64,000 bases of DNA from Pedobacter metabolipauper (GCF_004362715.1 NZ_SNYC01000003.1:124001-188000); one strand, 5' to 3'; positions 49,698-60,011 are shown, counted from the first letter of the stretch. Notes: a model not told the origin generated them from the letters alone. Program-made: numbers and translations.

Positions 49698-51341
49698 ATG
49701 AACAGGACGATGAAGAACATGACAAAAAGATATTATACACTAAACGTGTCAAAAATAATAGGATTGGCCTGCCTGGTAATGATGGGGATGGTTTCCTGTA
49801 ATAAGCTGGATCTGACACCAACAAATGACCTGACTGCAGAAAAAGTATATGCAACCCCCGCCGGATATAAACAGGCACTGGCAAAGGTCTATGGAGCGTT
49901 CGCCTTAACCGGAAACGCCGCTACCGGGCAACAGGACATTCCGGTTGAGATCATCAAGGATGAAGGTAACTCAGACTTTTTAAGGTTGTACTGGAACCTC
50001 CAGGAACTGACTACCGATGAAGCAGCATGGTCATGGCAAAATGATGCCGGTGTACAGGGTCTCCACGAAATTAGCTGGTCGTCCATAAACTCCATCATTA
50101 ACGGACTCTACTACCGTTCATATTTCCAGATCACCTTGTGCAATGATTTCATCAGGCAATCTTCCGATGATAAATTATCTGAAAGGGGAATTACGGGTAC
50201 AGACGCAGATAACATCCGTAAATACAGGGCAGAGGCCCGCTTTATCCGGGCCTATCAGTATTGGGTATTGATGGATCTGTATGCAAATCCACCCATGGTA
50301 ACTGAAGAAACACAAATTGCTGCTAAAGATTTTCCGAAACGTATTCTTCGTAAAGACCTCTTTAATTATGTAGAATCAGAATTGCTGGCCCTGGAAAATG
50401 AGCTTGTGGCACCAAAAGGTAACGAATATGGCAGAGCTGATAAAGCTGCTGCCTGGGCACTCCTTTCCAGGATGTACCTGAATGCCGTGGTATATACCGG
50501 AACGCCAAAATATACGGAAGCCATTACCTATTGCAACAAAATTACAGGAGCCGGTTATACCCTGCATGGTAACTATAGAGAACTGACTATTGCAGATAAC
50601 CACCTGAATACCGACGAGAATATCCTGACCATCAATTACGATGGAACGAATACGCAAAACTTTGGCGGTACAACCTACCTGATGCATGGACCGGCAAACG
50701 TGCCTGCAGATGTTTCCGGATCAAACGGAGATTGGGGCGGTTTACGAATGACCCATCAATTTGTAAACCTGTTTGCAGATAAAACAGGTACTACCGATAC
50801 CAGGGCACAGTTTTATATGTCCGGTCAAAGTCTCGAAATGACTGATCTTTATGTATCTACTTCTGGTTATTCAAGCACCAAATACAGGAATAAAACAAGA
50901 TCAGGGGCAGCAGCTCCGCATCAGGATGCAGCAAAGGATTTTTCAGACATTGATTTTCCACTGTTCAGGCTGGGAGAGGTTTACCTGACCTATGCAGAAG
51001 CCGTATTGAGAGGCGGTAATGGCGGAAGCCTTCCCACTGCATTAACCTATGTGAATGCGTTGCGTACCCGCGCTTATAACGGCAGCACTGCAGGCAATAT
51101 CAGTTCAACCGCACTGAATACCGATTTTATTTTAGATGAAAGAGGCAGGGAGCTGTATTATGAAGCCATCCGCAGAACAGATTTAATCCGTTATGGGAAA
51201 TTTACTTCCAATACCTACCTCTGGGCATGGAAAGGCGGTGTAAGCGGAGGCACAGCCGTAGCAGATAAATACAATATATTTCCGTTGCCGCCAACAGACC
51301 TTTCTGCCAACCCTAACCTAATTCAAAACACAGGATATTAA
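49698..51341 (+). CDS. SusD/RagB-family nutrient-binding lipoprotein
   Basis: 547 residues. Lipoprotein signal with GMVSC near residue 34; a start at 49710 (MKNMTKRYY) is also possible. The body is the TPR-based SusD fold: ALAKVYGAFAL, RAEARFIRAYQYWVLMDLYA, AAWALLSRMYLNA and ILDERGRELYYEAIRRTDLI. It forms the extracellular lid of the SusC transporter and binds the glycan. Stop TAA overlaps the start of the next gene, indicating coupling. Confidence 0.95.
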   Translation: MNRTMKNMTKRYYTLNVSKIIGLACLVMMGMVSCNKLDLTPTNDLTAEKVYATPAGYKQALAKVYGAFALTGNAATGQQDIPVEIIKDEGNSDFLRLYWNLQELTTDEAAWSWQNDAGVQGLHEISWSSINSIINGLYYRSYFQITLCNDFIRQSSDDKLSERGITGTDADNIRKYRAEARFIRAYQYWVLMDLYANPPMVTEETQIAAKDFPKRILRKDLFNYVESELLALENELVAPKGNEYGRADKAAAWALLSRMYLNAVVYTGTPKYTEAITYCNKITGAGYTLHGNYRELTIADNHLNTDENILTINYDGTNTQNFGGTTYLMHGPANVPADVSGSNGDWGGLRMTHQFVNLFADKTGTTDTRAQFYMSGQSLEMTDLYVSTSGYSSTKYRNKTRSGAAAPHQDAAKDFSDIDFPLFRLGEVYLTYAEAVLRGGNGGSLPTALTYVNALRTRAYNGSTAGNISSTALNTDFILDERGRELYYEAIRRTDLIRYGKFTSNTYLWAWKGGVSGGTAVADKYNIFPLPPTDLSANPNLIQNTGY

Positions 51342-52471
51342 TGTTAATACATATGAGAACGTTATTGAACCAGTTTTTATTGACCATGATTATTGCCCTT
51401 CTTTTTTGCAGCTGCGAAAAGGAAGCCAGTCAAAATATAATCGCTGCACCTGTTTCAGGGATCCAGGGCTTTGCAGCTTCTGCAACCAGCCTGGTGCTTT
51501 CATCAGCAACAGACACCCGCAATGTGGTCACATTTAGTTTTAACGCTCCTGATTATGGGGTAAAGGTAGTGCCTTCGTACACGTTACAGTTCGATGTGCC
51601 TTCAGATACATCAGGCGTAAATGGATGGGCAAATGCGATAGACGTTAAACTCGCTGGTGACAGCTTGAAAAAGACTTTTTTGGGTGCTGATTTTAACGCA
51701 CTGCTATCGGTACAGCTGATGCTGCCAACCGGTACAAACAGCACAATTGTTGTCCGTTTAAGATCTGAAGTAAAACAAAATTCAGGACTTTCTTCTACAG
51801 TTAAACCTGTTTATTCGGTACTTACCATGACCGTTAACCCTTACAAGTCCTTTGTAGAGTATCCGGCACTAATGGTTAAGGGAGGTAACTCCTGGAGAAC
51901 ACCGGCAACCAGAACCAATGGCCTTATCTTAACCTCGGCCAAATTTAATGCTAAATATGAAGGCTATCTGGATTTGCCCAATGCAGATGGATGGGGTGGT
52001 GATGCCTTTACACTGGTATCTTCAAGGGATGCCAAAGTATATGGCTGGGGTACCAGTGCAACCACGCTGAGCGAAGGCGGCGGAAATCTATGGTTATCGC
52101 CAAGTCCGAATCATATGAAAGTGAATGTGGACCTGGATGCACTAACCATAACCTACACCCCGGTAAAGTTCTTTATCTCAGGAGATGACAATGCATGGAG
52201 TTTATCTGGAACACCAATGGTTTACAATGCTGCTACAAAGGTTTGGACGGCTTCTAATGTGGCACTTACCGCAGGTAAAACCTTTGTATTTACCGTTAAC
52301 GGCGGATACGAGATTAGCTACAAGCTGGACAAGGCAGAAAATGGCAGCCTGATGTTTGCCGGCGCACCTGCGTGGGGCGGTGTCAATATCCCGGTTGCCA
52401 AGACCGGAGTGTTCACGGTAACCTTAGACATGAGTGCCGGAGATGGTAACTACACCTATTCTGTTAAATAA
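51341..52471 (+). CDS. SusE/SusF-like surface glycan-binding lipoprotein
   Basis: 376 residues; the start may be 51353 (MRTLLNQF). Lipoprotein signal IIALLFCSCEKEAS. An N-terminal SusE-type immunoglobulin-like domain (about 35-160) is followed by two carbohydrate-binding-like domains with tryptophans (GGNSWRTPATRTN, DLPNADGWGGDAFTL, GDDNAWSLSGTPMVYN). It probably captures galactan at the cell surface. Both ends overlap the neighbours' codons (TAATG), so the operon is coupled. Confidence 0.8.
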   Translation: MLIHMRTLLNQFLLTMIIALLFCSCEKEASQNIIAAPVSGIQGFAASATSLVLSSATDTRNVVTFSFNAPDYGVKVVPSYTLQFDVPSDTSGVNGWANAIDVKLAGDSLKKTFLGADFNALLSVQLMLPTGTNSTIVVRLRSEVKQNSGLSSTVKPVYSVLTMTVNPYKSFVEYPALMVKGGNSWRTPATRTNGLILTSAKFNAKYEGYLDLPNADGWGGDAFTLVSSRDAKVYGWGTSATTLSEGGGNLWLSPSPNHMKVNVDLDALTITYTPVKFFISGDDNAWSLSGTPMVYNAATKVWTASNVALTAGKTFVFTVNGGYEISYKLDKAENGSLMFAGAPAWGGVNIPVAKTGVFTVTLDMSAGDGNYTYSVK

Positions 52472-53532
52472 TGACCTTAAAATTTAGAAAGATGAATAGA
52501 ATTAAAGGATTCGGAATATTGTTTCTCCTGATCATACTTCATACGGCTTGTAAAAAATCTCCAGAAGGGGCAACACAGATCTATCCGGATCCATTGCCGC
52601 CAGGTACGTTTGCAAAAGGTGCCGATGTAAGCTGGCTTACAGAAATGGAAGCCTCCGGTAAAAAGTTCTATACCAATGAAGGCGTAGAGCAGGATCTTTT
52701 GAAGATCTTAAGCAGCAAAGGCATCAATACCGTCCGCCTTCGGGTATGGGTAGACCCAGCCGGTGGATGGTGTAATACGGCAGATGTGCTGACGAAAGCC
52801 AAACGTGCAAAGGCAATGAACATGCGGGTATTGTTAGACTTTCATTACAGTGATTCCTGGGCTGATCCCGGACAACAAAATAAACCGGCTGCATGGGCCG
52901 GGCAGAACATTACTGCACTAAAAACTTCCGTGTACAACCATACCGTAGCTGTACTCACTGAATTGAAAAACAATAAGATCATTCCAGAGTGGGTACAGGT
53001 AGGTAATGAGACCAACAATGGGATGCTCTGGGAAGAGGGCAAAGCATCTGCAAGTATGAAGAACTTTGCTGAGCTCGTCCTGTCCGGTTACAATGCGGTA
53101 AAATTTGTGAACCCGGATTCAAAGGTTGTGGTTCATATTTCTAATGGTTATGACAACGCGTTGTTCAGGTGGATGTTTGACGGGCTGAAAAATAATGGTG
53201 CCAAATGGGACGTGATTGGAATGTCTCTGTACCCGACTGCTGCCGACTGGGCGACTAAGAATACACAATGTTTGGCAAATATGACCGACATGGTTTCCCG
53301 TTACGGATCTGAAATTATGATTTGCGAGATTGGTATGCCTGCTGCAGAAGCAGCGGCTTCTAAGTTGTTCATTGCCGATATCATTGCCAAAAATAAATCA
53401 CTGCCAAACAGTAAGGGGCTTGGTGTTTTCTATTGGGAACCACAATCTTATAACAGTTGGAGCGGTTATAAATTGGGTGCCTTTGATGACACCGGTAAGC
53501 CAACGGTTGCAATGGACGCTTTTTTACCTTAA
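52471..53532 (+). CDS. GH53 arabinogalactan endo-beta-1,4-galactanase
   Basis: 353 residues; start 52471 overlaps the previous stop, and 52492 (MNRIKGFG) is also possible. Lipoprotein signal IILHTACKKS. The TIM barrel shows GADVSWLTEMEASG, VRLRVWVDPAGGWC, LDFHYSDSWADPGQQNKPAA and VQVGNETNNGMLW with acid/base Glu180; the nucleophile is Glu286 in MICEIGMP. GH53 enzymes cut the beta-1,4-galactan side chains of pectin. As a surface lipoprotein it would make the oligosaccharides taken up by SusC/D. Confidence 0.92.
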   Translation: MTLKFRKMNRIKGFGILFLLIILHTACKKSPEGATQIYPDPLPPGTFAKGADVSWLTEMEASGKKFYTNEGVEQDLLKILSSKGINTVRLRVWVDPAGGWCNTADVLTKAKRAKAMNMRVLLDFHYSDSWADPGQQNKPAAWAGQNITALKTSVYNHTVAVLTELKNNKIIPEWVQVGNETNNGMLWEEGKASASMKNFAELVLSGYNAVKFVNPDSKVVVHISNGYDNALFRWMFDGLKNNGAKWDVIGMSLYPTAADWATKNTQCLANMTDMVSRYGSEIMICEIGMPAAEAAASKLFIADIIAKNKSLPNSKGLGVFYWEPQSYNSWSGYKLGAFDDTGKPTVAMDAFLP

Positions 53533-53534
53533 TA

Positions 53535-55877
53535 ATGATGATGCTTTATAAAAGATTTGTGCTGAGCCTGGTTTTCCTGTTAATTGCCACTTCCTCATTT
53601 GCCCAACAACCCCTTAGCTCTAAGAAAACAGGAATATATGTCGACCAATATGGGGTGATCCGCTGGGAAAAAGGCAATAAGGAAGCTGCATTTTTTGGTG
53701 TAAATTATACCGTACCCTTTGCTTATGGATACCGCTCTGTGAAAAGAACAGGCATTACTGCAGAGCAGGCCATAAGAGACGATGTATACCATTTCTCACG
53801 TCTCGGATTAGATGCATTTAGGGTTCATGTATGGGATACCGAAATTTCTGATTCGGCAGGCAATCTTTTGAATAATGAACATCTGCGCTTATTTGATTTT
53901 CTGATCGCAGAACTCAAAAAGAGAAATATTAAAACGCTGGTTACGCCAATAGCCTATTGGGGTAACGGTTATCCGGAGAAAGATGAAGACCGCGGAGGGT
54001 TCTCCAGCAAATACGGCAAGCAGCGTGCATTGGTTGAAGAAGCTGCATTTGTTGCGCAGGAACGTTATCTAAAGCAGTTTTTTCAGCATAAAAATCCGTA
54101 TACCGGTCTCATTTATCAGGATGATCCGGATATTCTGGCCGCTGAAGTAAATAATGAACCCCAGCATAGCGGACCCAAAGAAAGAGCAACGGAATATGTT
54201 AACCGGATGGTAAAGGCAATTCGCGGAACAGGCTGGACAAAACCGATCTTCTACAACATCAGTGAATCTCCTAAATATGCAGATGCCATTGTAAAAGCAG
54301 ACGTTCAGGGCCATAGTTTTCAGTGGTATCCTACAGGCCTGGTATCCGGACATACCTTAAAAGGGAACTATTTGCCAAATGTATCTAAATATGTGATTCC
54401 TTTTGATACGATCCCGGCTTTTAAAAACAGGGCAAAGATCGTTTATGAGTTTGATGCCGGAGATATTCTGGATTCTTATATGTACCCGGCTATGGCCAAA
54501 AGCTTCAGGATGGCCGGTTTTCAGTGGGCTACACAATTTGCCTACGATCCCATGGCTACTGCTTATGGAAATACAGAGTACCAAACGCACTATTTGAACC
54601 TGGCTTATACGCCTTCAAAAGCAATCAGCTTGTTAATTGCATCCAAAGCCTTTCATGACTTGCCAAGGTCAAAAGTACAAACATCCGATACGTTATTTGC
54701 TGCATTCCGGCTGAGTTATAAATTGTCGCTCAGCGAGATGAATACAGAAAAAGAATTTTATTATTCAAATACGACGACAAGCATACCTTTAAATATCAGC
54801 AAGTTGAAGCACATGGCCGGTGTGGGGAACTCTGCTGCAGTAGTATATCAAGGTTCCGGAGCCTATTTTCTGGATAAGATAGAAACCGGGGTATGGAGAC
54901 TGGAAGTAATGCCTGATGCAATTAAAATCCGCGATCCATTTGCAAAGACCGCCGAAGACCGGGCTGTAACCGGAATTGACTGGCAGCAGCAGGCGATGCA
55001 ATTGAATTTTCCTGATCTGGGCAGTGATTTTACCATCAAGGCAATGAATACAGGAAATGTTTTTGGTACAACTGCAGTGCAGCAGAAATTTAATATACAA
55101 CCGGGAACCTATTTGGTCATTAAAAAAGGTAAAAAAACCAGTATAACGGCAAATACGCCATATGCATCATTAAAGATGGGTGAATATGTTGCCCCTGCAG
55201 CATCTGCTAAAGAGTTTTTAGAAAGATCGGCTGCACAAATAATACAAGAATCAAAACAGACTGTTGCAGGCTCGAAAAGCATTAAGGATGTTAACGATTT
55301 GAGACCATTGGGCATCTTGAGAGCAGTTAGAGCGTTGACAACATTGGGAGAAAACTTCCTGCCTTTGTTTGATCCGGCATTAGATCAGGAATACCTTACT
55401 TTGTACAACCCGGACTGGAAAAATAATGGACTTCAGTATATTCCCGGTGAAACTTCATCGCAGCAATTGCTGAAATTGACGGTATCTAAAACCGGGGAAA
55501 GTTCCTTACTGGGCTTTCAAAGTTATGTAGGTGATCATCTTAAATTAAATCCGGGAAATTTGCGGCAATTAACCACACTGGTGATCCGTGTAAAGACAAC
55601 CGGGGCAAATCCGGCGAAGATTAAAATAGGACTGATTGATGCTGATGCGCATTTCTTCTCTACTGAAGTATCTGTTGGATCTGAACTGAAAGATATTGAA
55701 ATTCCGTTGAGCAGTTTAAAGCAGGATTCGCAATTGCTGCTGCCCAGACCATATCCTGGCTTCCTGCCCCTATATTATAGAACACCCGAAAGTGCTTCGT
55801 TCCAGTTAAAGACAGTTGAAAAACTGGAGGTTTCGTTTAATCAAGATCTGGAAATCGCTTCTGTTTACCTAAAATAA
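53535..55877 (+). CDS. Clan GH-A galactosidase, possibly GH147
   Basis: 780 residues with a signal peptide (LSLVFLLIATSSFAQ). The first 400 residues are a TIM barrel with HFSRLGLDAFRVHVWDTEIS, the acid/base candidate Glu208 in AAEVNNEPQHSG and the nucleophile candidate Glu305 in KIVYEFDAGD. The rest has beta-sandwich domains, the last one of the galactose-binding type. The setting (GH53, GH2, SusC/D) and length suggest a family such as GH147, known from a galactan PUL of Bacteroides ovatus, but GH5-like or GH42-like membership is not excluded. It would cut galacto-oligosaccharides in the periplasm. Confidence 0.65.
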   Translation: MMMLYKRFVLSLVFLLIATSSFAQQPLSSKKTGIYVDQYGVIRWEKGNKEAAFFGVNYTVPFAYGYRSVKRTGITAEQAIRDDVYHFSRLGLDAFRVHVWDTEISDSAGNLLNNEHLRLFDFLIAELKKRNIKTLVTPIAYWGNGYPEKDEDRGGFSSKYGKQRALVEEAAFVAQERYLKQFFQHKNPYTGLIYQDDPDILAAEVNNEPQHSGPKERATEYVNRMVKAIRGTGWTKPIFYNISESPKYADAIVKADVQGHSFQWYPTGLVSGHTLKGNYLPNVSKYVIPFDTIPAFKNRAKIVYEFDAGDILDSYMYPAMAKSFRMAGFQWATQFAYDPMATAYGNTEYQTHYLNLAYTPSKAISLLIASKAFHDLPRSKVQTSDTLFAAFRLSYKLSLSEMNTEKEFYYSNTTTSIPLNISKLKHMAGVGNSAAVVYQGSGAYFLDKIETGVWRLEVMPDAIKIRDPFAKTAEDRAVTGIDWQQQAMQLNFPDLGSDFTIKAMNTGNVFGTTAVQQKFNIQPGTYLVIKKGKKTSITANTPYASLKMGEYVAPAASAKEFLERSAAQIIQESKQTVAGSKSIKDVNDLRPLGILRAVRALTTLGENFLPLFDPALDQEYLTLYNPDWKNNGLQYIPGETSSQQLLKLTVSKTGESSLLGFQSYVGDHLKLNPGNLRQLTTLVIRVKTTGANPAKIKIGLIDADAHFFSTEVSVGSELKDIEIPLSSLKQDSQLLLPRPYPGFLPLYYRTPESASFQLKTVEKLEVSFNQDLEIASVYLK

Positions 55878-55883
55878 TTTATT

Positions 55884-58310
55884 ATGCGCCGTACTTTAGG
55901 ATTTATCCTCATTTTAAGCACTATGCTGTTGTCCAGGTCAACTGTATTTGCACAACAAACGCCAACACCAACAAAGATGAACTTTGATGAAGATTGGAAA
56001 TTCAGCCTTGGGCATGCAGCAGATCCTGAAAAAGATTTTAACTATAAGATTGCAAACCTTTTTGCCAAATCAGGAAAAGCAGAGAAAACCGCTATAGATC
56101 CAAAGTTTGATGATAAAAACTGGAGAGGTTTATCCGTTCCGCACGATTGGGCTGTTGAATTGCCTTTTACAAAATCAGCAAATGTTGATGTGCTGGCACA
56201 TGGCTATAAGCCGGTTGGCGGACTTTTTCCGGAAACGAGTATTGGCTGGTATCGTAAGCACTTTAATATAGCCAAAGCAGATTCAGGACACCGGATACAG
56301 ATCCAGTTTGATGGTATTTTCAGAGATGCACAGATCTGGATCAATGGATTTTATTTAGGGAACCATCAAAGCGGGTATCTGGGCGTAAATTATGACCTGA
56401 CCGACTATCTTAATTTTGGCGGAGAAAATGTTTTAGTGGTTCGTGCAGATGCCACACAATATGAAGGCTGGTTTTACGAAGGTGCCGGTATTTACCGTCA
56501 CGTATGGCTAAACCATTTTGACAATACGCATATTGTACCGGATGGAGTATTTGTACACGCAGAAGTTAATCCTGTAAATGCAGCAGTTCGTATTGAAACT
56601 GTGGTAGAGAACCTGGGCTTAACCGATCAGAAAGTATCGGTCTTAAATTATATAACGGACCGGAACGGTAAAAAAATAGCCGCTGGTATTTCGCAGCCAT
56701 TAAACCTGGCCGTAAATGGACGAACTACAGCTACCCAGACTATTGAACTGAACAACCCGAGACTTTGGTCTCTGGAAGACCCATATCTGTATAAAGTAGT
56801 CACCGTAATAAGTGTAGATCAGAAAAAAGTAGACAGTGTAACTACACGCTATGGCATACGTACAATAACTATAGATGCGTCAAAAGGCCTGTTTCTAAAT
56901 GGAAAGCACGTAAAGATCCAGGGAACCAATAACCACCAGGACCATGCCGGTTTAGGAAGTGCCTTACCAGATGCACTGCAGTATTACCGCATCAGCCTTT
57001 TAAAGGAAATGGGATCCAATGCGTACCGCACCAGTCACCATGCACCAACACCAGAATTGCTGGATGCCTGTGATAGCCTTGGCATGCTGGTTATGGATGA
57101 GCAGCGGCTTTTAAACAGCAGTCCGGAGTATATGAACCAGTTTGAACAACTCATTAAACGCGATAGAAACCATCCGAGCATATTCATGTGGTCTATTGGT
57201 AATGAAGAAGGCCTCATCCAAACCACATCAATCGGTAAGCGGATTGCACAAACCCTGATTGCAAAACAAAAGGAACTGGATCCTTACCGTACCAGTACCT
57301 ACGCAGCAGATCTGGCAAACGTGGCGACAGGTGTAAATGAAGTGATCCCGGTTCGGGCATTTAACTACCGCCAGTTTGCGGTAGCAGATTACCACAGAGA
57401 CCATCCCAACCAACCATTAATTGGAACGGAAATGGGAAGTACGGTTACCACAAGGGGTATTTATGAGAAGGATTCTATAGCCGGGTATGTTCCCGATCAG
57501 GATATCACCGCACCATGGTGGGCTAGTAAAGCAGAAACCTGGTGGTCATTGGCAGCAGAAAATCCATTTTGGATGGGTGGCTTTATCTGGACAGGTTTCG
57601 ATTATCGCGGAGAGCCAACACCTTACGAATGGCCGAATATCAATTCTCATTTTGGTGTAATGGATGTGTGCGGGTTTCCTAAAAACATCTACTATTATTA
57701 CCAGTCCTGGTGGACGGACAAAGACATACTGCATCTGTCGCCACACTGGAACTGGAAAGGCAAAGAAGGTACTCCGGTAGACGTGTGGGTAAATACCAAT
57801 GCAGACCGGGTGGAGCTTTTTCTGAATGGTAAAAGTCTTGGAAAAAAAGAGATGCCAAGAAACAGCCATTTGAAATGGAGTGTTCCATATCAGCCAGGTA
57901 CTTTATCCGCGGTAGCCTATAAAAAGGGAAAAAAAATAACGGCAAGTGTCCAGACTACAGGAACATCCTATGCCATCCGGGTAACCCCGGTTAAAAATAC
58001 GATTCTGGCAGATGGAAAGGATCTAGCTATTGTTAACATCACCGTGGTAGACCAAAAAGGAAGGGAAGTTCCGGATGCCTCAAACCTGGTGGAATTTACC
58101 GTGTCCGGAAATGTAAAAATTATTGGGGTAGGTAATGGAGATCCAAGCAGCCATGAACCGGATCAGTATCTTGCCGGCGGATGGAAAAGGCACTTATTCA
58201 ATGGTAAATGCCAGGTCATCCTGCAATCGGGCAAGGATCAGGGAACGGTTAAGTTTGAAGCGGTATCGAAAGGTTTAACTACCGGAAGTGCAAAAATTAA
58301 TGTGCAATAA
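55884..58310 (+). CDS. GH2 beta-galactosidase
   Basis: 808 residues with a signal peptide (LILSTMLLSRSTVFAQQ). GH2 domain order: sugar-binding jelly roll (about 30-220, with VPHDWAVELPF), immunoglobulin-like domain, TIM barrel with acid/base Glu441 in SIGNEEGL and nucleophile Glu516 in IGTEMGST, and C-terminal Ig-like domains. The motif RTSHHAPTPELLDACDSLGM is typical. It removes terminal beta-galactose from the oligosaccharides and closes the PUL operon, six bases after the preceding gene. Confidence 0.93.
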   Translation: MRRTLGFILILSTMLLSRSTVFAQQTPTPTKMNFDEDWKFSLGHAADPEKDFNYKIANLFAKSGKAEKTAIDPKFDDKNWRGLSVPHDWAVELPFTKSANVDVLAHGYKPVGGLFPETSIGWYRKHFNIAKADSGHRIQIQFDGIFRDAQIWINGFYLGNHQSGYLGVNYDLTDYLNFGGENVLVVRADATQYEGWFYEGAGIYRHVWLNHFDNTHIVPDGVFVHAEVNPVNAAVRIETVVENLGLTDQKVSVLNYITDRNGKKIAAGISQPLNLAVNGRTTATQTIELNNPRLWSLEDPYLYKVVTVISVDQKKVDSVTTRYGIRTITIDASKGLFLNGKHVKIQGTNNHQDHAGLGSALPDALQYYRISLLKEMGSNAYRTSHHAPTPELLDACDSLGMLVMDEQRLLNSSPEYMNQFEQLIKRDRNHPSIFMWSIGNEEGLIQTTSIGKRIAQTLIAKQKELDPYRTSTYAADLANVATGVNEVIPVRAFNYRQFAVADYHRDHPNQPLIGTEMGSTVTTRGIYEKDSIAGYVPDQDITAPWWASKAETWWSLAAENPFWMGGFIWTGFDYRGEPTPYEWPNINSHFGVMDVCGFPKNIYYYYQSWWTDKDILHLSPHWNWKGKEGTPVDVWVNTNADRVELFLNGKSLGKKEMPRNSHLKWSVPYQPGTLSAVAYKKGKKITASVQTTGTSYAIRVTPVKNTILADGKDLAIVNITVVDQKGREVPDASNLVEFTVSGNVKIIGVGNGDPSSHEPDQYLAGGWKRHLFNGKCQVILQSGKDQGTVKFEAVSKGLTTGSAKINVQ

Positions 58311-58344
58311 GAATATTTATTTAGATTGATTCCAGATTAAATTG

Positions 58345-58352
58345 TAGCTTTG
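58345..58352 (+). promoter_or_regulatory. -7 box of the ECF sigma gene
   Basis: TAGCTTTG matches TAnnTTTG exactly, 17 bases before the GTG start. A possible -33 element ATTG lies at 58325-58328. It starts a new transcription unit after the PUL. Confidence 0.5.
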
Positions 58353-58368
58353 AAAAAAATCTACACAC

Positions 58369-58923
58369 GTGTTCGGGGAAAATTCAGATGCTAATGATCA
58401 GGTAATAAAAAACATCCAGGTTTTGGATGGAAAAACCTTTGAAAGGCTGTATCTGGATTGCTGGGAAAAAGTTTTTGGAATCATCTTTAATTACACCAGA
58501 GATGAAGAGATTGCTGAAGAGATTAGTCAGGATCTCTTCGCATCAATATGGGAACGCAAGGACCGTATAATGGTCCGTACAACTTTTGAGCAGTATCTTT
58601 ACCGTGCGGCAAAACTCGAAGCCTTTGAATACCTTCGCACCAGCATCAGGCACCGTGAACATGTGGATTGCGCATTGCAGAATTATTGCGCTGCTGATCT
58701 GTGTACAGAAGAAAGAGTATATTTTAATGAATTGAACGGCAGTGTGAATTTGTTGGTTGACCAGCTTCCATGCCGATGCCGGGAGGTTTACCGGTTAAGT
58801 CAGCAACAAGGCTTAACGAATAAAGCAATCGCCTCTAAATTGCTGATCTCAGAGAAAACTGTTGAATATCATTTATATAAGGCGATGAGCTTTTTAAGAA
58901 GCAACTTAAAAGCCTATCAATAG
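58369..58923 (+). CDS. ECF RNA polymerase sigma factor (FecI-like)
   Basis: 184 residues, starting at GTG. Region 2 contains IIFNYTRDEEIAEEISQDLF with the core-binding ASIWERKDRI; region 4 has LPCRCREVYRLSQQQGLTNK and a recognition helix ISEKTVEYHLYKAM. It belongs to the FecI-type ECF family of Bacteroidota and should be held by the FecR protein encoded next and released by the signal from the STN-bearing receptor. Cys-rich segment CALQNYCAADLC in the linker is unusual. Confidence 0.92.
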   Translation: MFGENSDANDQVIKNIQVLDGKTFERLYLDCWEKVFGIIFNYTRDEEIAEEISQDLFASIWERKDRIMVRTTFEQYLYRAAKLEAFEYLRTSIRHREHVDCALQNYCAADLCTEERVYFNELNGSVNLLVDQLPCRCREVYRLSQQQGLTNKAIASKLLISEKTVEYHLYKAMSFLRSNLKAYQ

Positions 58924-59048
58924 TTGAAATTAATCCTGTTGATAATCAGTTTTTTATAGAAATAATTGATTTTTTATGTTTTGCGGCCTGGGAGAAATCT
59001 ACTGTTATCCGGCTTATTGGTATATGGGAACATTTACACCCGGTACTT

Positions 59049-60011
59049 ATGCAGGTAAATAAAGAATTAATACAACGCTACCACCTAGGGGAATGCAGTC
59101 CGGACGAACAACGGTTGGTTGAGGCCTGGCTGGATTCTGATGAGGCAGAAATGAGCTTTCCCGAAGAAACCGATCTAACCGCACTTAAACATAAAGGGTG
59201 GAAAAAGATCTCTGCCCGTTACGGACTATCAGCAGAGAAAACAGAAAGCCTAAAGCTAAAAAAATCATATCATCTTAAAATATGGCAGTATGCCGCTGCG
59301 GTTGCAGTGCTTGTTTTTGCCGCATTTCTATTTTCAAACCAACCTTTAAAAAATAGCCGTGTCGCTTATAACCATACCACAGCTAAAAAGGGACAAAAGC
59401 TGCAGGTTACCTTGTCTGATGGTACCATCGTATGGCTAAATTCTGAGAGCACAATGAGTTATCCGGCTCAGTTTTACGGCCGTAACAGAAGCGTAAAGTT
59501 TGTTGGCGAAGCCTACTTTAGTGTAGCCAAAGATTCAAAACATCCATTTATCATAACCACCTCAAAAACGCAGATCCAGGTGCTTGGAACAAAATTCAAT
59601 GTTCGGGCTTATCCCTCAGAGGCGGCAAACGCGGTAGTTGTGGAAGAGGGTAAGGTAAGTTTTGCTGCCAATCATTCTAACAGAAAAATCATACTTACTG
59701 CCAATCAGCAGGGTATCTATGTGTTGAATCGCAACGGAAATATCATGCTGGACAAAACGGATGCCTATGTTGGTAAACACCTGGCGTGGAAAAATAATGA
59801 ACTCATTCTTGACAATCAAAGTGTTGCAGAGATCAGTACAACGCTCGAACGCTGGTATAATGTAAAGATCGGAATTCATTCTGAAAAGCTGCTCAGAGAA
59901 CGTTACACGGGGAGCTTTTCAAATCCTTCACTGAAACAGGTTTTGGAAAGTATCAGCTTCGCGTTAAAATGCAGCTATACCCAACATGGAAATGTATTTA
60001 CCCTTTATTAA
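59049..60011 (+). CDS. FecR-family anti-sigma factor
   Basis: 320 residues. N-terminal cytoplasmic FecR_N-type part (IQRYHLGECSPDEQRLVEAW), one membrane segment at about 76-94 (QYAAAVAVLVFAAFLFS), the periplasmic FecR domain (about 115-215: GQKLQVTLSDGTIVWLNSES and FVGEAYFSVAKDSKHPF) and a DUF4974 C-terminal domain ending in KCSYTQHGNVFTLY. It links the receptor's STN domain to the ECF sigma factor. A GC-rich inverted repeat follows the gene. Confidence 0.92.
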   Translation: MQVNKELIQRYHLGECSPDEQRLVEAWLDSDEAEMSFPEETDLTALKHKGWKKISARYGLSAEKTESLKLKKSYHLKIWQYAAAVAVLVFAAFLFSNQPLKNSRVAYNHTTAKKGQKLQVTLSDGTIVWLNSESTMSYPAQFYGRNRSVKFVGEAYFSVAKDSKHPFIITTSKTQIQVLGTKFNVRAYPSEAANAVVVEEGKVSFAANHSNRKIILTANQQGIYVLNRNGNIMLDKTDAYVGKHLAWKNNELILDNQSVAEISTTLERWYNVKIGIHSEKLLRERYTGSFSNPSLKQVLESISFALKCSYTQHGNVFTLY

